Source: Paenibacillus sp. FSL R7-0345
GTDB taxonomy: Bacteria > Bacillota > Bacilli > Paenibacillales > Paenibacillaceae
Direction: 5' to 3'
NCBI RefSeq assembly: GCF_038595055.1
Contig: NZ_CP152002.1
Location: 3,888,501-3,952,500 of the forward strand
DNA: 64,000 nt
Position numbers and translations under genes: made by a program. The number at the start of each line of letters is the position of its first letter. Position 1 is the first letter of the stretch. This document shows positions 59,759 to 64,000 of this stretch, one piece after another. Below the pieces are notes generated by a model. The model was given only the letters and a program-made list of their open reading frames with translations, had not been told where the DNA came from and searched no databases.

Positions 59759-60385
59759 ATGTCTAATGTACTTTTCATCAAAGCAAACAACCGCCCTGCG
59801 GAACAGGCTGTAAGTGTTCAACTTTATAATGCATTCCTTGCAAGCTACAAAGAATCCCACCCGGAAGATCAGGTTACTGAACTGGACCTGTTCGCTGAAG
59901 AGCTTCCTTACTACGACAACACCCTGATCACTGGTATCTATAAAGCTGCACAGGGCTTTGAAGCAACTCCTGAAGAAGCTGCAGGCGCAGCACTTGTTAA
60001 GAAATATCTGGACCAGTTCGTTGCAGCTGACAAAGTCGTGTTCGGCTTCCCGCTCTGGAATATGACTGTTCCTGCTGTTCTGCACACTTACATTGACTAC
60101 GTGAATCAGGCTGGTACTGCTTTCAAATACACAGCTGAAGGTCCAGTAGGCCTGCTTACCGGCAAGAAAGCTGCTGTCCTGAACGCAAGAGGCGGCATCT
60201 ACTCTTCCGGCCCTGCAGCAAACGCAGAAATGGCTGTTAACTTCATCGTGAACAACCTGAGCTTCTGGGGCTTCCAGGATATTACCCAGGTTATCATCGA
60301 AGGCCACAACCAGAACCCGCAAGAGTCTGCTAACATCATTGCAAAAGGTCTGGAAGAAGCTAAATCCGCTGCTGCATCATTCTAA
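59759..60385 (+). CDS. azoR: FMN-dependent NADH-azoreductase
   Basis: 208 residues. Flavodoxin-like fold: N-terminal FIKANNRPAEQAVSVQLY phosphate-binding region, PLWNMTVPAVLHTYIDYV, ARGGIYSSGP. AzoR proteins reduce azo and quinone compounds with NADH, using FMN, and protect against thiol-active electrophiles. TAAGGAG ribosome-binding site. Promoter carries a probable repressor palindrome, in line with inducible redox-stress genes. Confidence 0.92.
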   Translation: MSNVLFIKANNRPAEQAVSVQLYNAFLASYKESHPEDQVTELDLFAEELPYYDNTLITGIYKAAQGFEATPEEAAGAALVKKYLDQFVAADKVVFGFPLWNMTVPAVLHTYIDYVNQAGTAFKYTAEGPVGLLTGKKAAVLNARGGIYSSGPAANAEMAVNFIVNNLSFWGFQDITQVIIEGHNQNPQESANIIAKGLEEAKSAAASF

Positions 60386-60529
60386 TACAGCACCAGCGTT
60401 AAGGGTCCGGCCTGCAGTATAGAATTTTGCAATTAGATCAGGCATCTGTTTTACTCATCATCCGGACTTTTATTCATATATAGCAGAGGTGCAGCTCGTC
60501 CAGGGCTGTGCCTCTGCAGCATTAAATAA

Positions 60530-60585
60530 CCCCACAAAATGAGGCTTTTACATGGAAGCTGACTCAGATACTTTGCGGGGACCCC
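60530..60585. repeat. 55-nt structured intergenic element, copy B
   Basis: CCCCACAAAATGAGGCTTTTACATGG ... CTTTGCGGGGACCCC, matching copy A at 50899-50953 except about six positions, with the GCTT/AAGC inner stem kept. Lies between the azoR stop and the rsgA terminator. Confidence 0.75.
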
Positions 60586-60608
60586 GAAAATAGACTTTCT
60601 GATAGGTT

Positions 60609-60666
60609 AAAAAAGGCCATCTGGCTCCTGAGCAGACAACTGCAGGGTATCCAGATGACCTTTTTT
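60609..60666. terminator. Bidirectional terminator azoR/rsgA
   Basis: Stem GGCCATCTGG / CCAGATGACC with A- and T-runs on the flanks (AAAAAAGG ... CCTTTTTT), between the convergent azoR and rsgA genes. Confidence 0.88.
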
Positions 60667-60681
60667 ATTGTTTAAACAGGC

Positions 60682-61785
60682 TCAATACTCCTCAAGCTGC
60701 TGCTGCCATGACGTTTTCCGCGGCCGCGGGGCGCTTGTTTTGCCGGTGGAAGCGGCAGCCTTGCGCTTATGTCGCTGCTCTTTGCTGTTTTGGAAGCGCA
60801 GCTCCTTCTGTGTCTTGCGGTAGTTTGTGAGCCGCTTCTCCTCCAGCTGGCCGGAGGATACGGCTGCCAGCACAGCGCAGCCCTCTTCACGCTCATGGCT
60901 GCAGTCGCTGTAGCGGCATTCTGCCGCCAGGCTGCTGATATCGCCAAAGGCAAGGTCAAGCCCGCCTTCATCCTCCCACAGCTGCAGCTCGCGCATTCCG
61001 GGAGTATCCACGATAATCCCGCCTTCAGGCAGCACGAACATTTCGCGGTGCGTTGTGGTATGCCGCCCGCGGCTGTCGCCCTCTCTGACGTCCTGGGTCA
61101 GCTGGAGGTTTTGGCCGCTGAGCCAGTTGACCATCGTGGACTTGCCGCAGCCGGAGGAACCGGTCAGCGCCACCGTCTGCCCGCTGCGGATATATGGCAG
61201 CAGCTCATCGCGGCCGTCACCGAGCAGGGCGCTGACCGCATGGACAGGCACACCGGGAGCTGCCTGCTCCATCTCTGCTATTCTGATCTCCGCCTCATGG
61301 CACAGATCGGCCTTGGTCAGCAGAATAACCGGACTCGCCCCGCTGTTCCAGGCCATAATCAGATACCGCTCCATCCGCCGCACATTAAAATCGTCATTTA
61401 AAGCACTGACCAGAAACAAAGTATCCACGTTGGCAGCGACAATCTGTTCTGCCGGGGTGTTACCCGCTGCCTTGCGTGAAATCACGCTGTGGCGGGGAAG
61501 CAGTCCGTGAATAATGGCATGCTCTCCTCCGTCCTGCATAACCAGGCTTACCCAGTCACCGATAGCCGGCAGCTCTCCCGAATCTGTGACGGTATGCCGC
61601 AGCTTACCGGACAGCTCGCCCCAGGTTTCGCCTGTATGCGTTATGACCCGGTATTTGCTGCCGAAATCACCGGTGATCCGTCCGGGAATGCGATTATTGC
61701 TGACCTGCTCCTGCTCCAGATTGTGAGGCATCCCGTCCCATTTCACCTGCCAATTTTCATTCCAGCCGTATTGTTCAATCATCAT
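60682..61785 (-). CDS. rsgA: Ribosome small-subunit GTPase RsgA
   Basis: 367 residues. OB-fold N-terminus, then a circularly permuted GTPase: G4 LLTKADL comes before G1 GSSGCGKST and G3 DTPGM. C-terminal zinc region with Cys and His residues after the G domain (AECRYSDCSHEREEGC) and a basic tail (KRKAAASTGKTS). RsgA assists late 30S assembly and YjeQ-type GTP hydrolysis. This form is close to YloQ paralogues. It lies downstream of a short peptide gene and two similar terminators that may attenuate read-through. Confidence 0.95.
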   Translation of the reverse strand: MMIEQYGWNENWQVKWDGMPHNLEQEQVSNNRIPGRITGDFGSKYRVITHTGETWGELSGKLRHTVTDSGELPAIGDWVSLVMQDGGEHAIIHGLLPRHSVISRKAAGNTPAEQIVAANVDTLFLVSALNDDFNVRRMERYLIMAWNSGASPVILLTKADLCHEAEIRIAEMEQAAPGVPVHAVSALLGDGRDELLPYIRSGQTVALTGSSGCGKSTMVNWLSGQNLQLTQDVREGDSRGRHTTTHREMFVLPEGGIIVDTPGMRELQLWEDEGGLDLAFGDISSLAAECRYSDCSHEREEGCAVLAAVSSGQLEEKRLTNYRKTQKELRFQNSKEQRHKRKAAASTGKTSAPRPRKTSWQQQLEEY

Positions 61786-61846
61786 TGTAATGTTGTTCCT
61801 CCTGAATGTAGTTTGTTTTTCACATCTGCTTATTTTTCCGGGAACA

Positions 61847-61878
61847 CAAAAAACCGTCGGAACATCAGGTTCCGGCGG
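61847..61878 (-). terminator. Second attenuator-like hairpin before rsgA
   Basis: Stem CCGTCGGAAC / GTTCCGGCGG, minus-strand tail TTTTTTGTG. About 60 bp upstream of rsgA. Its sequence resembles the terminator at 62039-62076. Confidence 0.7.
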
Positions 61879-62038
61879 CGGATTGGATCAGCATTCTCCT
61901 CTGCTAAGCAAGGCAGAACTGTGATCAAATCAAATCCAGAAAGCTGCAGTCCTCCCCGGACAGGGGAAACGCACATTTCTGCGCGCGGTCATGGCATGCC
62001 CAATACGGACTAACCGTATTTAATAAAGCCTGACCGCG

Positions 62039-62076
62039 CAAAAAAGCCGCCGGAACACATACGGTTCCGGACGGCT
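62039..62076 (-). terminator. Terminator after the 26-residue peptide gene
   Basis: Stem AGCCGTCCGGAAC / GTTCCGGCGGCT with minus-strand TTTTTTG tail, 44 bp past the peptide stop. Confidence 0.85.
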
Positions 62077-62119
62077 CTAAAAGGCACTTTAAGAGCTTAC
62101 CTGCCAAGCTGCTTCATAC

Positions 62120-62200
62120 TTACTCTGCAGCCGCTGTTCCCGGAAGACACGTATCTACAACAGTTGTTACCGATAATGAACGTACTGTATGAACTGTCAT
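62120..62200 (-). CDS. 26-residue peptide gene upstream of rsgA
   Basis: ATG at 62200 and TAA at 62120; the minus strand reads MTVHTVRSLSVTTVVDTCLP ending TAAAE. GGAAGGAG is 9 nt upstream, the promoter below supplies transcription, and a strong terminator follows. One Cys, no signal peptide. It is too small for the usual annotation thresholds but has every expression signal. A regulatory leader, signalling peptide or sORF role is possible. No homologue is recognised. Confidence 0.55.
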   Translation of the reverse strand: MTVHTVRSLSVTTVVDTCLPGTAAAE

Positions 62201-62233
62201 ATTACATCGTCTCCTTCCGGTTAATATGCTGTA

Positions 62234-62263
62234 ACTATAAACGTCCCGGCGGCGCATTGTCAA
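62234..62263 (-). promoter_or_regulatory. Strong sigma-A promoter for the peptide gene
   Basis: Minus-strand -35 TTGACA (62258-62263), 18-nt spacer, -10 TATAGT (62234-62239), 34 nt upstream of the peptide ATG. Confidence 0.75.
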
Positions 62264-62304
62264 CGCTTCACGCCGGTAAAGTATTTTTTATAAACAAAGT
62301 CTAC

Positions 62305-62976
62305 CTACAGGATCTGCTTCAGCTCATCCAGCTCATCAATGGTTCTCCATGGCGTGACGTCCAGACGCTCATCCCACGGATGATTCCGTTTCAGCCAGAT
62401 GGTGTCCATCCCCGCCTTGCCTGCCCCCCAGATATCATTGACCGGATGATCACCGATGAACAGGGTCTGCTCAGCAGAGGTACCCAGTCGGTCCAGTGCC
62501 AGTCTGTAGATGGCCGGATCAGGTTTGCTGATGCCCGCCTCACCTGAAATAACAATTTCCTTAAAATAGCCGCGTAAACGCAGCAGATCGATTTTCCCGT
62601 CCTGCAGATCCTTTTTCCCGTTCGTTACGAGGCCCATAATATATCCCCGCTCCCGGCAGTAGTCCAGAATTTCCACCGCATCCTTCATCGCAGCACCGTG
62701 GCCGGAATAGTTCTGGTCATAATACCCCCGGATGTCCGCCGCACTTACGGGTGTCTGCCAGGGCAGCACTTCACTCAGCTCGGCAAAAAAGCCGTCCTTG
62801 TCCCGGTAGCCGTCGGCATCCCGCACAATCATGTCCTCGACCACCAGCAGCGCCTCATCCTCAGCCAAATGGCCCAGAAAATCCTTAACAAACTGCGTAC
62901 TGAAGCTGCGGAACGTATGGTCCCGGTCCATCAGGGTGTTGTCCAGATCAAACAGCAAAGCTTGTTTCTCGGTCAT
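62305..62976 (-). CDS. HAD-IA hydrolase
   Basis: 223 residues from ATG 62976 (AAGGAG 10 nt upstream). Motif I FDLDNTLMDRD, motif II GLVTNG, Lys in GISKPDP, motif IV FIGDHPVNDIWGA. YjjG/HAD-IA type phosphatase, possibly acting on small phosphate esters. The longer frame back to 63105 starts inside the DUF3939 region without a ribosome-binding site. Confidence 0.87.
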   Translation of the reverse strand: MTEKQALLFDLDNTLMDRDHTFRSFSTQFVKDFLGHLAEDEALLVVEDMIVRDADGYRDKDGFFAELSEVLPWQTPVSAADIRGYYDQNYSGHGAAMKDAVEILDYCRERGYIMGLVTNGKKDLQDGKIDLLRLRGYFKEIVISGEAGISKPDPAIYRLALDRLGTSAEQTLFIGDHPVNDIWGAGKAGMDTIWLKRNHPWDERLDVTPWRTIDELDELKQIL

Positions 62977-63122
62977 TTTGATAAATCTCCTTATCTCCTT
63001 GAATTCCCAGAAATTTATTGTACTATGGTTGTCCGGACAAAGAAAAGACTGCCCTGCAGAAAAGAGGTATCCCTCCTTAACTGCCGAACAGCCTGCTGGC
63101 GTCATATAAATGGATAGACCGG

Positions 63123-63578
63123 TTATTCAAAATGCTCCGCCCGGTGGGTCAGCATCATCTCTTCTTCGGTAATGTACAGCGGAAACGGAGGCGTCTCCTT
63201 CAGATAACGTTCCGAATGAAGCAGTCGGTAATGAACCTCCGGCAGCCAGGCATCCTCAAGCAGCGGCAGTTTACCGGTATCGCTCACATAATTATCTACT
63301 GCAGATTGTACCAGATCAAGATAATAAGGCACCAGCTTGTCAGCTTCCTCAAAAATTTCGTAGGTTTCACGCGACATGTAGAACTTCTGCTGCGGAACCC
63401 CGCCCAAATAGCGTGTCAGCCGGGTCAGGTCAATGCTTTTATCCTCCAGAATCAGTGCGGTACGGTTAATCGGAGCAGGCATATCCTCTTCGAACTGCCT
63501 GACAGCCTGTTTGATCTGCGGCAAGGTAACGGTGACAGTCTCAGGGATTGTATTTTTTTTAGCGCGTTTGAATATCAT
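63123..63578 (-). CDS. DUF3939 domain protein
   Basis: 151 residues. Motifs TVTVTLPQIKQAVRQFE, YLGGVPQQKFYMSRETYEIFEE and PFPLYITEEEMMLTHR fit DUF3939 well. Members occur in spore-forming Bacillota; function unknown. GAGACTTTCAG-type upstream region, weak ribosome-binding site (GGAGA). Next gene downstream is the HAD hydrolase on the same strand. Confidence 0.82.
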   Translation of the reverse strand: MIFKRAKKNTIPETVTVTLPQIKQAVRQFEEDMPAPINRTALILEDKSIDLTRLTRYLGGVPQQKFYMSRETYEIFEEADKLVPYYLDLVQSAVDNYVSDTGKLPLLEDAWLPEVHYRLLHSERYLKETPPFPLYITEEEMMLTHRAEHFE

Positions 63579-63717
63579 ACTGAAAGTCTCCTTTCGAAGT
63601 ATATGTCAGATAACGCTTACAATTCCAGTTTATTCACATTTTAAACCTTTAATCAGCAGTGTATCAAACTGTCACAGAATCTCCTTAACTATAAGAGCAT
63701 TAAGTGACAAGTTGCTG

Positions 63718-64000
63718 CTACTTCACGTTTTCCCAGCGCGTCCACATTTCAGGGGGATTCAGTTCATATTTGTCATGCTCCCGGTACATGAACTGGTGCA
63801 TAATAAATTCGCGGCGGATCGTGGCATAATCCTCATGATATTGCTTAATGAACTCATTCATCTCCTTTTCACTGTAGACGGTTCCCGGGGTCAGCTTCTC
63901 AACCATAAATTGCAGGGCAATCAGCTTCTTCTTGTATTGGGCCGGGATCTGGCGCAGCCTTCCGTCTTTCGCAAAAAAGTTACGCAGCACCGATTCCTTC
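63718..64000 (-). CDS. DUF2087-type protein, N-terminus at window edge
   Basis: The frame is open to position 64000. At least 93 residues; LRNFFAKDGRLRQIPAQYKKKLIALQFMVEKLTPGTVYSEKEMNEFIKQYHEDYATIRREFI is the DUF2087 core, found as the C-terminal part of MerR/ArsR-like regulators or alone. An in-frame GTG at 63990 with GAAGGA upstream could start a short stand-alone version. If it is the C-terminal part of a regulator, the DNA-binding domain lies beyond the window. Confidence 0.75.
   Translation of the reverse strand, partial: KESVLRNFFAKDGRLRQIPAQYKKKLIALQFMVEKLTPGTVYSEKEMNEFIKQYHEDYATIRREFIMHQFMYREHDKYELNPPEMWTRWENVK

Noticed and set aside
61925-62107. Minus-strand ORF of 60 codons between the hairpins before rsgA
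   Set aside because: It starts within the terminator, has no ribosome-binding site, and its product is compositionally odd.

Overview
The window looks like a chromosomal stretch of a Paenibacillus-type spore-forming Bacillota. The reasons are Gram-positive ribosome-binding sites (GGAGG-like, with some TTG and GTG starts), spore genes (cotE, spoVK, cse60), a Bacillus-type LexA with GAAC-N4-GTTC operators, a GlnR-controlled glnRA pair, and a gene order that follows the Bacillus subtilis block cotE-mutS-mutL ... miaA-hfq ... spoVK-hflX-ynbB-glnR-glnA ... lexA/yneA-ynzC, mostly on the minus strand. The species is inferred. No rRNA, tRNA, CRISPR array, prophage or complete insertion sequence is visible.

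Layout. 1-5.4 kb: the 3' part of an OmpR-type regulator is cut off by the window edge, followed by a Dabb protein, a ThiF/MoeB-like E1 enzyme, an ABC-F ATPase and a Ser/Thr kinase with a MinD-like tail. 5.5-10.5 kb: a tightly packed minus-strand run (RlmM-like methyltransferase, YlmA-like ABC ATPase, thioredoxin, cREC-like receiver, endonuclease IV, Fpg/Nei glycosylase) plus a YutF-like phosphatase. 10.9-16 kb: RNase Z, cobalamin-dependent MetH and a YtkA/FixH-like lipoprotein. 16-27 kb: an accessory-rich zone with the divergent lexA/yneA SOS hub, a small L,D-transpeptidase, a second LexA-type operon carrying a Y-family polymerase, and many small proteins. Several of these are very short and overlap each other.

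27-47 kb: conserved core. glnRA, a C-S lyase (ynbB), hflX, two accessory genes inserted before spoVK, YdcF and DUF402 proteins, a class A PBP with an Asn-Gly-rich tail, hfq, miaA, an RsmJ-like methyltransferase, mutL and mutS. 47-56 kb: an acetyltransferase, a COOH-NH2 ligase-like gene broken by a GC-dinucleotide indel, cotE, an HD-GYP protein, an aromatic acid exporter and a NitT/TauT-type ABC importer. 56-64 kb: an amylase lipoprotein with LacI/CcpA-like operators, azoreductase, rsgA with a short upstream transcription unit encoding a 26-residue peptide, a HAD phosphatase, DUF3939 and DUF2087 proteins.

How it works together. DNA maintenance dominates: mismatch repair (MutS, MutL), base excision repair (Nfo, Fpg/Nei) and the SOS response (LexA, YneA, translesion polymerase operon). 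Nitrogen assimilation (GlnR/GlnA), RNA metabolism (RNase Z, Hfq, MiaA, HflX, RsgA) and envelope or spore functions fill most of the rest. The most unusual material is a pair of near-identical 55-nt structured intergenic repeats, the 26-residue peptide unit upstream of rsgA, a free-standing RNA polymerase alpha-CTD-like protein, several overlapping micro-ORFs with a single membrane segment, and the frame-broken ligase gene at a (GC)n tract.
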